Part shown: piece by piece, positions 37,120-49,753 of the stretch
Numbering within the stretch: position 1 is the first letter of the stretch
Layout: each line of letters starts with the position of its first letter
DNA from: Nautilus pompilius
Taxonomy: Eukaryota > Mollusca > Cephalopoda > Nautilida > Nautilidae
Reading direction: 5' to 3'
Assembly (NCBI GenBank): GCA_018389105.1
Contig: JACATO010001663.1
Coordinates: 102,224 to 166,223, forward strand
Length of the DNA stretch: 64,000 bases
Made by a program: the position numbers and the translations under genes
Notes under the pieces: generated by a model
Told to the model about the DNA's origin: nothing
The model's database searches: none
What the model saw: the letters and a program-made list of their open reading frames with translations, nothing else

Positions 37120-37235
37120 AAGAAGTGAACTGGAAGGGGCGCGGCTTCAGCCTTGGGGACCGGGCGGGTTACCCGGTTATGGTTGAAGGGGTGGGTGGGT
37201 GGGTTCTTGAGCGGTTGTCAGCATGCAAGCCAATC
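37120..37235 (+). repeat. Interspersed repeat family R1, copy 2
   Basis: GAACTGGAAGGG, GGGTTACCCGGTTATGG, TTCTTGAGCGG and GCAAGCCAATCAAGG follow the same order as the AGCTAGAAGG, GTAGTTACATAGGTATGG, CTCCTGAGCAG and GCAAGTCAGTCAAGG blocks of the copy at 46.2 kb. It is diverged and lacks the tail. Confidence 0.55.
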
Positions 37236-37339
37236 AAGGTCGAAAGAATTGATCCGTACTATTTGCCCGCTTTCTCGGGTATGAAGTTAAGTGTTTTGTT
37301 TTTTCTGGCCACCACCACCTACCTTCAGGGTATACTCGG

Positions 37340-37460
37340 CGAGACTGCGCGGGGATGGTTAGCTTCGATTGGCTCGCAACATCGTTCCCAGCTGTACCTA
37401 GGTAACTAACTGCCCGCTCGGTCACCAAGCCTCATCATCTTCCTCTTCTAACTGCGAGTC
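37340..37460 (-). repeat. Interspersed repeat family R1, copy 3, inverted
   Basis: On the minus strand GGCTTGGTGACC, AGTTAGTTACCTAGGTA, CAGCTGGGAAC and GCGAGCCAATCGAAG align with the family in order. It lies about 100 bp from copy 2 in the opposite orientation. Confidence 0.6.
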
Positions 37461-38255
37461 GTCCTTCGACGTCGGAAGTCGTGTCGATTTCATTCTTTGG
37501 TCTCTCTTTCCTTTGTCTCGTCTTCGCGACGTTCTGCTATTTCTATTCTGATACCCCTTATATATACATACACATATATATAAGCAGATGCCATCCTTTG
37601 TTTACGAGGATTTAATCAGGAAATAACCTTATTTTTTCTAGTCACATGCCATGCATTTCTCTCCCACCCACCCACCCCCCCACTTTAAAGACCTGCTATA
37701 GAACTGCTTTGCTCTTCCCTTCTTTCCGTTTATTTTAAATATACCCTTTTTAATGACGCTTTCGGATGCGCAAACTCCAGCCTCCCCCGCGACCTATTAC
37801 AAGTGCTTTAACGTATTTATAACATAAGTCGGCAAATAAATCTTTCAGAATGGTAAAGGGGCGAATCTGCCTTTCTCTTTAGCACATAATACTTGTTTTG
37901 ACAGATGAAAACGCTAAATATGTTGTCAAATTTGATTTATTCGCGTAAAGCAGCGAGTCGAGATGCTTACTTCTGGATATCCGCAGACATCCGATTTGCA
38001 GTAGAAGAGCAGCCACTGATGCTTTTTCTCGAAGGCAGCTTCACGTCCAACATCTCATTTAATAACAACAAACTAAAGAATCTTGTTTGTGAATCAGTTG
38101 GACTACATCTGGTAGGTGAAAGTTACACTATAATTTCTCTTTCTATGTTTATCTCTAAATCCTTTTTTAAAAAGGTCCTTGTCTCGTACACTCCATAATG
38201 TTATGAACTTTAAGCGAATTATATCGAATTTAAAATGGTCAATAAAGGGAAAAAT
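37461..38255. other. No gene recognised
   Basis: Mixed to AT-rich sequence with a TATATACATACACATATA stretch at 37560-37580. The 97-codon frame 37905-38198 resembles no known protein. Confidence 0.4.
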
Positions 38256-38256
38256 T

Positions 38257-38310
<54 letters not shown>
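38256..38310. repeat. (GA)n microsatellite
   Basis: About 27 GA units with one GG interruption. Confidence 0.97.
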
Positions 38311-38311
<1 letters not shown>

Positions 38312-38387
38312 AATGAACGTTACCCCAGTTAATTGACATTAACGTCTAAAAATAATTTTCTGATTTCCTCGTCTAACCCTAACCCCA

Positions 38388-38527
38388 CATCAGTAAGCTA
38401 GAAGGCGTGAGCCATCTGCCTTGGTGACCAGGCAAGTAGTTACCGAGGTATGGCTGGGGCCTCTTGAACAGTCAGCAGTTACTACTCACACGACCTTCAC
38501 CATTTGCACCCATCCTCCCGGCCAGCT
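38388..38527 (+). repeat. Interspersed repeat family R1, copy 4
   Basis: CAGTAAGCTAGAAGG, CTTGGTGACCAGGCAAGTAG, TTACCGAGGTATGGCTGGGG and CTCTTGAACAGT match copies 1 and 5 in order. The copy ends near CATCCTCCCGGCC. Confidence 0.72.
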
Positions 38528-38529
38528 GA

Positions 38530-41500
38530 GATGATTATAATACATATATTATTAACCGTAAAAGTTTATTCTTAAATTTCTATTATTTTTTTTTTAAATT
38601 AGCAGCTAACTTCTATGGTAATTAGTCGTAATTCCACAGCGTAAAATGCAAGTTAGAAAAAAATGAAAAAAAAAGAAGATTATACAAGCTGCATGTTGTT
38701 TGAAATTTGTCCATAAGAATTTTTTAAAAAATATTTATAAGATTGTCTGTCCGTTATAGTCTTAGTGTGTCTCCGTTACTTCAGGGGAGGCGGTTGGAAA
38801 GTAACTCTGCAATAAGACGTCTAAATATATAATGATCTCGTAATAGATGTGGCATCTGTTTGCATCGAGGCATTTCTGTTTCTTCTTGGTCATATTTCTG
38901 GATACGGTGCGTAATTTGTCAGGCTAATTGCAGCTCTGATGGCAGAAATAGCATCCTTAAGTGCACGGATCGATCTGAGAGATTGCTTCTATACCCTCTC
39001 GACTTTATGTTTCCCCCCCACAGAGGTAAAGGTCGCACGTTGAAAATCTGGGAAACGAGGCGGCCAGAAGCCGTTACTCACTGTTTGATTCTTTTTCCCC
39101 CAAAATTCATGAAAACGTGCTGCGCCGTAGCTCTATCTTGCTGGAAATTACCGTTGGCTCTTTTGTTCTTTGTCAGACGATCCTCGAAAGGGTAGCATAT
39201 CGCTCAGAATTTACTGCATTTGTGAAAAATATGGGTATCACAATGAGTCGTCCTGAGACCCCACCCCAATATTTTTCATCGTGTTAGGGGACAGGGTGGG
39301 GGGCGGAGGTCGGAAGCTGAGAACGAAAAGTGTATGCGGGTTCTCGCAGGTCCTGTAGCGATTATTTTGTGAGTTAATATAATTAATATAGCCACCACTG
39401 CAATTTGGTTCCGCAGCCAGTCATGGTAATGCGCACGTCCGGCAGTACCTGCTGGCGTCAGTTTCTGCGCAACTCTCAATCTGTGGGCCAACACGTGCAG
39501 CTCCCTGACGATCCTTCGGCATGACGTTCCGCACCACCGTCGCGTTAATTTACACGGCCTGCCTAAAACTATTCATTGATATCGGCCACAGTTTCTTCTC
39601 TCCACGCAGTTCTGACGCGAGTCGACACCTTATTCAGAACGTAACCTGCTTCTAGCCATTTCATTACTTGTATCTGTATGGCTTCGTTCTCCCACCCCCC
39701 CTCCCCAGTACTTTACCACCAAGTGATTCGTTTATAAATGGCGAACTTTAATAGGCTTCCTTCCACTGTATTCTTCAACAATACGGGCACCCATTGCTCA
39801 AATGGAAACCGCACCGCGCACAATACTCGAATACTCTCCGTTACACGCACGTGCAACGCAACCAATTGCCGGTAGGGGCCGCTCTCAACCGACCCAACCC
39901 GTATATCATCGGTTTTTCTGGCATTCTCTGTGTCTCCCTCCGCGTATGTCTCTCTCCGTGTCTGACTGTCATTGTCTGTTTTCTGTCTCTGTGTGGGTCT
40001 CTCTGGCTGTCCCTCTTTCTGTCTGTCTCACTCTGCGTGTGCCCGCCACTGCCAGATTTAATAGGGGGTCGTAACTCTTTCACTGTCAAATAGATAAATA
40101 AACCAGGTAATGACGCCGGTATTGAGGAGAAAGAGAATTAACCACTAGTTTATATGATTCACGTTCTGACGACCCTTTTCTTTCTTTTTTATTGCAGAGT
40201 GCAAAGCGGCAGTTTCAAATGGTCTTTGTTATGAGACACGCGAATTAAGTGACAGTCGAATCCGTGCTTGTGACATTCAACTCTCGGCAGTACATCACGT
40301 ATTGTTATCCAGCCGCGCGATTTAAACGAGAAGTCAACTCCACCAACAGTTGTTTGTGTGATTGAATAAAACGTGCATTCTACAGATGGCGATGTTTTGT
40401 CATGTAAGGGGAAAGAATAGATTTCAAATGTCTTTTTTAATTTGAGAAGAAAGGACGTTTTGATTTCATCAAATCTTGTAAATTATCCACTCGCTTCCAT
40501 GAAAAATACCGTTTAGCTTGAGCTTTGCCATCAGATTAAGAAAAAGGGGTTTTCTTCTTTATTTGTGTCCAGGCTCTAAAGACGTAGATGTATTTATCTC
40601 TTCAAAGACAATATTTTCACCAAGTCCTATCTGTTTGTTTCTAAACAAAGTGAGAGCTGTATGTTTTCCACCATTTCCACCATCCACTTCATGTTTCTGT
40701 CATTATACATAGCAAAAAAGCACTTAGCGTTATATATAGTTTCATCCAACGAGAGCTGGAAACGAAATTGCAATTTTCACCACCGAAAGTCTTCAGGATT
40801 AAGATTGACTTTGTGTGTGCGTGTGTGTTTTATTTTTCTCTGGAACCTCTCCCCCCTTGCGATTGTCCAACATGCCTCCATTTAAGTCATCAAGCGAAGG
40901 GAAATAACTCTTGCCGTTACTGTAAAGCTGCCTTTTCGCCCCAACGCTTGAGCGTCTTATCCTTACGCACCGTGATCTATCGCGGAAGGATAATTGCTCG
41001 CCAAAAAACTAATAACAATGGAAGCTGTTAATTAGAAAACAATGACGCCCTATTGATGGATAAATGTTCGGCGGATGTTCTGACCTGTCGCGGAGTAATT
41101 AGATTGTTATCCGGAAGCTCTGCGAGAGCGCAGTTCCATCCATTGGTCTCTCCTTTAGCTGCGAAGTCAAGACGACGGACACGCAAGTGTAACTTAACAG
41201 GCAAGCACAATACAATAACAGGGCGGGCTTTTGTAAAGGTTAGGGATCCAGTAACTGACGTCATACGGTTTTATAATTATTCGAAAGACGAATCTGGTTC
41301 CAAGGGAAAGAAAGGGGGCTGGAGAAATTCCTCAGACTCGCGGCATTCGGCAAAATTCGTCCACTATGCGTCTTACTTGTCAAGATTGGTATTTTGATAA
41401 CTTATTTTTAACTGTGAAAAGGGAAACGGAAATATGAGACAGTCATAAAGTAAATACCACGGTAGACTTGGGCCGAATCCCATAGCCGCTGTATTACTTA

Positions 41501-42668
41501 TTGATGAATATTTACGACTTTGAAATGATTCTTTAAAAAAAAGTGTAAAGTTAGAAATCGTGTTTTATTTTTCTCTTGGCCACGTATAGGGAGGAGAATT
41601 AACGTGAGAATACACTTAGGTACAGTAGCAGTCACAAGTGTGGGATCGAGCTTAGATTATCGAAGCAACTCTCTGTTAAAACGTGACGGTGAATATGATT
41701 AGAAATCGTCAGATTAGAAAGATTACTGTGGGTCTGATCTCTTCCGGGTCTGACTTCAATGTTTTGTGTATTCATTAGTATTAGATAGAGCATCAGTTGA
41801 CGTTTTGCTCAACACTCTGAATCTAGAGGATGCTTCTTCAATTCGGGCGTTTCCACTAAACTCCGAGTAATCTCATATTCCCTCGTTAGGTCAGGGCTCT
41901 GATGGACCATCCTCTGTAATACCACAGCTTCTTTTCTCTCAAAGTATCTCTACCACATCTTCTCCGGATGGTCGGCGGGATCGTTCATTATTCTCTTGGA
42001 ACTAGATTTCCTTTCTCAGTTAAGTGAAGACTAGATGAAAGTCCGTAGTGGAAAAGGATGCTTTAGGAAACCATGTCCAGTGCTCAACATTCTATTTTCT
42101 TCGTGTTGCTGATGCCCAGCAATCTGCAGTACACCTTTTACCAGACCATCTTCTAACTTTACACACAGCCTTCTTCCGGTCGCTTACGGTCCCCCAGCTT
42201 ACATCCAACCGCAGCAGATCTTAACCGTTTTTGCACATAATCGGGGTTTGGCTCCGGTTTCCTGCAAGAACCTCTTTTACGATCTTGTTCTCTAGACACC
42301 GGCTTCTCGAAAAAAAATCCAACGCCCTTACACCAGAATCCATCAGTTCCCGCTTCCTGCCGTCTATTCCCGCTCATCGCATCATTCCGCCTCGCGTCAT
42401 CGAGGGCAGAAATCCTACATCTCCCCTGCGTTGCTGAGTTCTCTCTATGCCATAGCCGTGACAGTTTGCTTTTTTTTTTATATATTATTCTGGGCTTGTC
42501 ACATGCGTCATGCGCGTGATTAATCTTATTTGAATATTAGATACTGATTACATATTTTAATGGAGAGCACAAGCTACACGTGTAACAGAAGTACATCGCA
42601 GTCATTGGTGCCTACAACTTTTAGCCATCGCTCTTGCTATATTGGGTTAAGTCATCGGCTTAAACTCT
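38530..42668. other. No gene recognised
   Basis: Mixed sequence. A degenerate TCTG/CTGT-rich patch lies at 39.93-40.03 kb and a CpG-richer patch at 41.0-41.3 kb. Open frames up to 114 codons are present but none shows a domain. Confidence 0.45.
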
Positions 42669-43806
42669 ATACAAAGGCTTGTCATATTAAGTTGGAAACG
42701 CCATAAATTAATGTCTAACGTAAATCTGCATATTTCACTTGTGATTACGTATGTGTTGGACGTTTAGTGGCCGGGTAACAACCGTGCGCTACTGCCAGGT
42801 CAAAGACAAGCGTGATCACGCGATATTTTTCCATTTAGACAAGGCCCTGTTATAGGATGATCTGTGGTCATTGCTATCACGAGGTTTGCTGAGGGAGACG
42901 CCACCACCTTGATAAAGCCATCTGAAAGGAGGCCTTCAGCCGTGACGTCACGACGATTCCCCGTAAAGATTCCCTTACTGACATCGCCCATGCGAAAGAA
43001 ATGATCCAAAGAAGTACCCAGCATCATCTCCACCGATTTGGCTACAGAGGGTGTGCGGCAGGTAAGAAACCACATTTCCACATTTTGACCAGTGGGATAA
43101 ACGTTGCGACAGATCCAGCCAAAGGACGTGACTGGCTAGACTTTTGATCATTGGGGTGTATTCTCCATTGAGTCTAGGTTTCAGCAATTTACAACTGTAA
43201 ATCACACCTGGATTTGGAGAAAATATAACGAGGACCTTTAACCTCAATATGGAGACGCGGGTGTCATGGTATATGTTCCAATCTCGCATCGGGGAAAGAT
43301 AATTGTTGTTAGAAGGACGTCTCAATTCACCGCGGTACGCTGCCCCTTTGCAGACATTTCCTACCACTGTATCAAGAAAACATGCTGATATTCGATGCCC
43401 ATATTTTTCAGGATGATGGCGCTACATGCCACATCTTATGGGACTACAGTCTGGAGAAGGAATCAACGCACCAACTTCCTTTCTTTATACACCAAAACCC
43501 TGAAATGAATCTGATCAAACACCTGTGGAAGCATCTATATCATCATCGCTTGAGAATAACCTGTCTGTGTCCCGCCATGTTGGAATGAGAGAAAGCTTTC
43601 ACATAAATCCCATTGGGAGCCTAGACTAGACTTTGATATAGAGTCTGGCTGATTCAGTGGAAAACAAGGTAGAGACTTTTCCTGCTCCAAAAGTGGATCA
43701 ATCAAGTATTAACAAACAATGTCAGTCTACTGCTTTTCTCTATTTATTTTTTCCCGAACATACACGTAATTAAAACAGGTTTCCGAATTATTATGGCAGA
43801 GCACTG
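42669..43806 (+). mobile_element. Decayed Tc1-like transposon with 3' terminal repeat
   Basis: Fragments in successive frames give AKDVTG and FDHWGVFS, then NHTWIWRKYNEDL, then GDAGVMVY, then PIFFRMMALHATS or, in another frame, IFQDDGATCHI with the second catalytic Asp, and finally NPEMNLIKHLWKHL, where Lys replaces the catalytic Glu of the usual LIEHLW. Multiple stops and shifts make it dead. The right end reads CCATAATAATTCGGAAACC when taken from the minus strand, with the terminus CAGTGC next to TA at 43807-43808. The left end near 42669-42698 keeps only CATATTAAGTTGGAAACG, a partial match to the inner part of the repeat. The same terminal repeat and the GATCH variant occur in the 6.2-kb copy. 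Confidence 0.8.
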
Positions 43807-43808
43807 TA

Positions 43809-44150
43809 CACCTTTTAGACAAACATTGTATTTGTTTGGTTTTTATTTATTTAATTATTTATTCCAAATATTTCCTATGTTTATATCAATAAGTTTTCAT
43901 CGTTTATTAATTCGTACAGTTTTTCATGGGATAACCAAAAAACGTTTATCGTCAGTAAATGTCGTCATGGCTTCGACGGATTAAGGGGGCGCTGCAGTCT
44001 GTTCAGGAGTTAAGTCACTTCGTATACGTGTAAACATTATTAGCAACCACTCACCTATATCTTTAATTTTAAGACTGTTCGTACCTTCAAAACATGTGCC
44101 GACCACGCCCTCGTTCTCCTGCTAAGACGATTGCAGAAAATTCGTGTGCA
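43809..44150. other. No gene recognised
   Basis: AT-rich, then mixed. Nothing coding was recognised. Confidence 0.4.
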
Positions 44151-44230
44151 TCATGGTTGTGCGTGTCGGTGTAATGGCGTTCGCGATACCTCATAGTTGT
44201 GCGTGTCGATGTAATGGCGTTCGGAAATTC
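44151..44230. repeat. Tandem duplication of a 40-bp unit
   Basis: Two adjacent copies begin TCATGGTTGTGCGTGTCG and TCATAGTTGTGCGTGTCG. They agree at nearly every position through GTAATGGCGTTCG. Confidence 0.85.
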
Positions 44231-46233
44231 GTAATTATTGTTTCGCATTAATCTTGAAAGTGATTGGTGAGATTGCATGGAAAATGAGATGCCTTATGTG
44301 CGAAAAAAGAATGGTGCAAAAGACTAAATCTGTTTCTGAAAGTTAGTAGATACATGGAATTAAACATAATTTTTTTCCTTTCTTTAAGGATGGTTTTGAG
44401 ATTATATCCTATTCTGTTATAGGTACTGTCACAACCAAGCACACACCTGCACTTATATTTCAGTACAGGATCTCTGTTGTTAACTAAAACGCTTGTATGT
44501 TCGAAAATTTAAAGCAAGGAATATACTCATTCAGCAGTAAGGAAGTGAAAATAGACCGCTTCAGCGGGATCCTTGGAGTCAGTACTAACTCTCTCGTACC
44601 AATTCGGGAGAGGCCACCTAGAAAGATGGGTGAGACCGAATACTCCGCACTGCTGCCATTATACAAGTCATCGAGACGTCTCTTTGATCACAGCTCCAGA
44701 GAGAGAGTTCAGCACCAATTTAGCGACGACATGTATTCGCCATAGCACTCTGCGTTTGAATGGGGACTGCGGGCGGCACTGGGCCAGAACGGGTGGATCT
44801 CCGAACAGCAGAGGGATTTCGATTTAATTCAATAATGGTGGGCGGTGGAGGTCACTATTTATCTCGAGAGTCCATCCGACCGGTCGTTGTTGGCACAGGT
44901 GCGAACGTCTTGGGAAGTCTCGTAACGAAGCACCGATACTTTCGTTGCGTTATTATCGGCCAGGGAGCAAGACAAGGCTCCGTCATCACACGTCTCTCTT
45001 AAACCCGGGAATGAGAATTCCCTCTCCCCGGTGGTCTGACCTTTTCCGTTTTTGCCGCGCTTCAACCTTACTTCGTGCATTTGTGGATCACCTGCTGGAT
45101 TAACCCTTATCGGTTCAGCAGTAACTGACCTGCCATTCGGCGGGATTTAAATGATATAATGCAACACATCACGAATAACTCGCTTAAGTCTAAGACTTCC
45201 CAGCGTGCATAGAAAAACAGATTGCATTTTAAAACGAAAAAAAAAAAAACAAAAAAAAACATGCTACTAATAATAGCGACAAAAACCCTTCAAATATTTA
45301 CTGCTCCCCCTTTTTTTAGATGTAAGCGTTTTCGGAAAATAATTAGCTATTTATCCACTGTTTAATGTTTAAATCAAAAGGGAAGATTAAAAAGACGAAA
45401 TTAAATCAACTGTAAGTGATTGGATGCTCTCACACCTCCAGTGGGTCTGGCTCACCTGTTTCTTTTGGCATTTAATTCTGATTTGTGGGGTTTTCGGGTC
45501 CAGAATCATTGACTTCGTTCATGCCAGCCACATTAATTAGTTCATCTAATCCGGCTCACGGCCAGGTACATGTTTTTGCACGCTACTGTACACCGTAATG
45601 GCCGAGTCGGCATTCTGCTGGCTCGCTGAATACGCGCAGTGGTGTATATGATTTGCGATAACAGTTCGGGGTGCCTGATATTCTTCGGTCGGTATTCGTA
45701 GCCCCTAACCGATAAAACCTTTCCCTTTAATGAAGCAGACCGAAGAATGACGTCAGTGAAGCGTTCCAAATGACGGGATAATACTTGTTCCGCTTGGGGA
45801 GCCTGTAAAATGGGCAGCCTCTCCAAAAGGCCCTACAAACAATTTTAAAATATTTAGTAATTCTTTATATATATATATATATAATAAAAATATCTTTTTA
45901 AGTTTCCTTGGTGTAGCCAAAATAATATATATAATTTGTAGGAATTTCCTTTGCTGTATTTTTGTGTATAATTCCTTTTCAATTTATAAAGTTCCGCTGT
46001 CCATTTATACTGGCCAGCTCAGGGATGCTCGCTCAACCCGTCTGGCGGCTATAGTGACGAATCTACGACGGATGAATGACGTAGATGGTGGGTGAGATTC
46101 GCAGGATGGGTAACCACGATCCACGCGACAGATGCGTGTTTCTTCCCTCTCCCCCCCCCCCCCGTCGGGCTCCCCCTTCCGTTATTCGCTACTCGCTTTC
46201 CTGCCTTTTGCGGACTGTCTTTGAAGTCAGAAC
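44231..46233. other. No gene recognised
   Basis: Mixed sequence with poly(A)-rich runs at 45238-45260, an (AT)n run at 45866-45883 and a 13-C run at 46151-46163. Open frames up to 94 codons match nothing known. Confidence 0.45.
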
Positions 46234-46530
46234 TTGCCTCACAGCAGGGAGCTAGAAGGGAGAGGGTGGGTGGGTGTTATCCCAATCTCGGTGATCAACC
46301 GAGTAGTTACATAGGTATGGTTGGGAACTCCTGAGCAGTGGTGAAGGTGCAAGTCAGTCAAGGGTTACTCGCGGAACCCCCGTCACGACTACTGGAAAAA
46401 ACCCTACTAGAATTTTCCATTTGTACAAATGTGGGAGGAAACCGGAGTACCCGGGAGAAACCACGCCAGGGCGGTACCTCAAACCGAGCCACTCTCGACT
46501 GGGATTCGGACTCGCTTCCGTTACCTAAAT
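46234..46530 (-). mobile_element. SINE-like element with R1 body, most complete copy
   Basis: Read on the minus strand, a tRNA-like head with box B GAGTCCGAATCCCAG is followed by GGGTACTCCGGTTTCC, then TCCCACATTTG. The R1 blocks follow in inverse order and end near CTTCTAGCTCCCTGCTGTGA. Read on the plus strand it is R1 copy 5. This copy links the R1 repeats at 29.8, 37.1, 37.4 and 38.4 kb with the tRNA-headed fragments. The GGAGTACCCGG/CCTCCCACA block is one I associate with repeats in molluscs and other invertebrates, but I cannot name the family. Confidence 0.65.
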
Positions 46531-47201
46531 ATCTCGGTAAATAATTTCTTGCGGTATTCCTCCTTCAGACTTATCTCGAAGGAACACGTTTGTCGAAATT
46601 AGTTGTCCTTTCCAATAACTGAACTCTATCATTAATTTCAAGGTAATTTGAACATTAAAATTTTTAACGTTTTCCATAAATGTATAGGGAGCAACCAAAC
46701 CTTTTGTCAGAGCCATTATTCTTGTGCTTTATAGTTGCGCAAAGTTTTCTGATAGAGATTGGTTGGCGTCATGCTCTAAAAAGTGTTGCTTGATGTTATG
46801 ACGTATCCGAAGTATCGATAGAACATTCGATTACTTATTATAATTTTCGATTGGTCATTTTTTGCTTTGAAAATGGATTACAATAGATCTAAACTCTTAG
46901 TTGTTTTTAAACTTATGAGCGTCATTAAATCTTCTGTCTTGAAGATCACAAAAGGTGGCGTATGTCATAGTTGTGCTCAGCCCTGTATTTAGTTCTAACG
47001 TCATGTGTATTTTTTAAATATTTGACTTTATAAGGAGCTAAGAAACGCAACATGGCTGCCTCCAGAGTATCGATATGGAACTGTATGATTATATTTTTAG
47101 AAGTATTTGATAATAGACGATAAATAATTTTGGCAGTGGAACCAAATCATAGATAGTAGTGTGATTTGTTTAAACTCTCTGTGTGCATTTTCTCCATTTG
47201 C
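46531..47201. other. AT-rich, no gene recognised
   Basis: AT-rich sequence with no recognisable exon. Confidence 0.45.
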
Positions 47202-47311
<110 letters not shown>

Positions 47312-49753
47312 ATGCCTAGCACTTAGAAGACACGTTCAAGCCTTATTTTATCTGGAAACTCTGATTACGGATATTAATAGGCACGTTCAAATGAAACCCG
47401 GCCGAAATATCATCGCCGTGATGGTACCTCACTCCAGGGTATCGTTTGAACGCTCTTGTTATAAGTACGATGCTGAGGTTGTAAACTTCTAACGAAAGAA
47501 TAATCATTAATTTAAAAAAAAAAAATTTTCCACGCCTCAGTGTTTAAGGGCACAAAGACTCTTAATTTTGTCGCCAGACGTTTGAGGGAGGTACAAGATG
47601 GATGTCTTCAAAATAGCTAAGGATTTTCCTGTGTGGACACCGGCAGATTCTCTCGCCTACACACAGATGAGGATGAGAGATGTCACCGGCTGAAGTATTA
47701 ACGCGGGTTCATTTTAGCCTTGAAAAAAAAAGGGGGGCGAGAAAGAGGGGGGATTTAAATAAAGGTTGCATTCTCATCTCTGATACATGCAGCGGAATCT
47801 CTGATGGTCATCCTCGGGTGCCGTCCAAGACAGAAGTAGGGGGAGAGGGTGGCTCCCAGAATCCTTCGACATTGGGTGCAAACCACTGTCCGTAGTACAA
47901 AAGGCACCCAACTTCCGCTGGCTCTTTCGTGTCGTCGAGTTACGATCCAGTTGTCTCCGCATGTCGCTGCTAATTCCTCAGCAACGATGTTTATCCGGAA
48001 AAGCATTGGACAATAAGCGCGACGATCTATTTGGCGATAAACAGGCGAAACTGAGCGCGCCAAAGTGAAATGTCCATTCTAGAAAAAAACGACGAAAGGC
48101 TGCGAGTGTTACGATGTTACAAGTATCGTAAGTTTACCATTGTGTTGCTTTTGAAGATTTTCAGGACGGACAACTGCAGGTGGCGAGCGCCCTCTGTCTG
48201 GAGGAGGACGAGTCTCGTTTACTTTCCTATTGCTTTCCCGTAACGACACGCATAACGTCCAAGTCTCGTAGAGGAAGAGAGAGAAGCTCTGATGCATTGG
48301 ATCTGCTGGTCGAGTCCCTGAGTCGGTTCGTACCAAAGACTTTGGCGGTGGCTGGGAACACGAGTGGCGAACACACGGTGCCATGCTTCCGTAACTTCTA
48401 ACGGAATTTTATTCCGAACCTGGTATCTTTAAGGTATGCAGTCGTTTTCTGGCAGTTGTAAGTTGTTTTTTTCGACCGTGTTTGAAATCGAGATGGCAGA
48501 ATCTCCACGACAGCTCCGGGGATGAAGCCAACTGCGCTAGACGGTTCATCAATTGGCTGATGCCCATCCACCCTTCCACTGTCTAAATCTGCGTCCTCTC
48601 GCGATCAGAAACATTTCTGACTTCGTGTCTAATAATTTACTTTGCGATATTTTGCATAAGCGTGGCTGCAGCCGTAAGCCGAGATTGGATGTCCGCTGAA
48701 CTGTATCCCGCCTCGTTAGTTTTCTCTCAATTATCGCTCGCACTGGCGCGACACATTTTTACACTGGCGCCCTAAAACATTACTCTCAGTTCTCTCATAT
48801 ACGGTGATTAGTCTGCGGCTCTCGCTTGAATAATACATGCAAACATCGTTGGTAAACTTTCGCTGCAAAAACAGCTTGTTATCGACATACTGATAGAATG
48901 CAAGCCGTGCCACCGAGCCAACACCGTTTTTATCTCATCTTATTAACCTGTAGTTTTACTGCTGCTAATTTTCCTGGAAAAAGATTAATTGATTATAAGT
49001 AAAGGAAGCCGGTAGCACGAATCAGCAACGGTAGCTAACGACTTCCGGACAGGTAATAGCGGGGGTTGATTCCTAATACAATGATTGCACATGTCTAACT
49101 TTCATACTGGTCACCAGGTGACAGGACTTTCTCCGCGAACGCTTTATTTTAATTAATTTTTTTTTCTTAAATATAGCTGCACGTGCTCGTGTCTTGGGCC
49201 CGAGGTGACCACCGCAACTAGATTCTCCACGAGTGATTGATTGGCCACGCTCCAGCGCCCGGTGTCGTGGGAGCACAGTACTCTGTTCGGTAATTGGTTG
49301 TAGTTCTTTTCTGTTGGAGACTTTTTCAGGTCCTGTGGTTATTATCCCCTCCTTCTTTCTGCCAGATAATTACCATTCGCTGGCGCGATTATTTAAGGAT
49401 GCTCCTTCTCTTTTCCTACCGCCACCCTAGGGTTATGGTAGATAGATCAAGAAGCTTACAAATCTTTCCTGGAAGGCGTAATACTTTATTGGCTTTTTCC
49501 CCCTTCTTCTCTTAAAAAGCATAGCGCCATCTTTCCAAATATTTCAATAACGAGTATCTTCCCTTACTGGAGTCACTGCTAGTTTTCTCCAGCCAGCCAG
49601 GGTTGCACCTCGCGCGTCGTTAAGTTAGAATTTAGATATATTAGAAAAAAAACGCAGCCTAGTTACTCTATACTCAATTTTACAAAAAGAAGTATTATTA
49701 TTTGGAGTGTTGTTAAGGGGTAAGATGCTACAGCACCAGTAACTTTTAGCTAA
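47312..49753. other. No gene recognised
   Basis: Mixed sequence. CpG-richer patches near 47.8-48.4 kb carry overlapping open frames on both strands with no known domain. Confidence 0.45.

Noticed and set aside
42975..43367. 130-codon minus-strand frame
   Set aside because: Antisense to the decayed Tc1 transposase at 42.7-43.8 kb, which explains the sequence better.
35310..47100. Similar 30-bp stretches ending CTCCAAAGTATCGACATG (35.3 kb) and CTCCAGAGTATCGATATG (47.06 kb)
   Set aside because: The match is short and no longer shared block could be traced around it; too weak to call a repeat family by eye.
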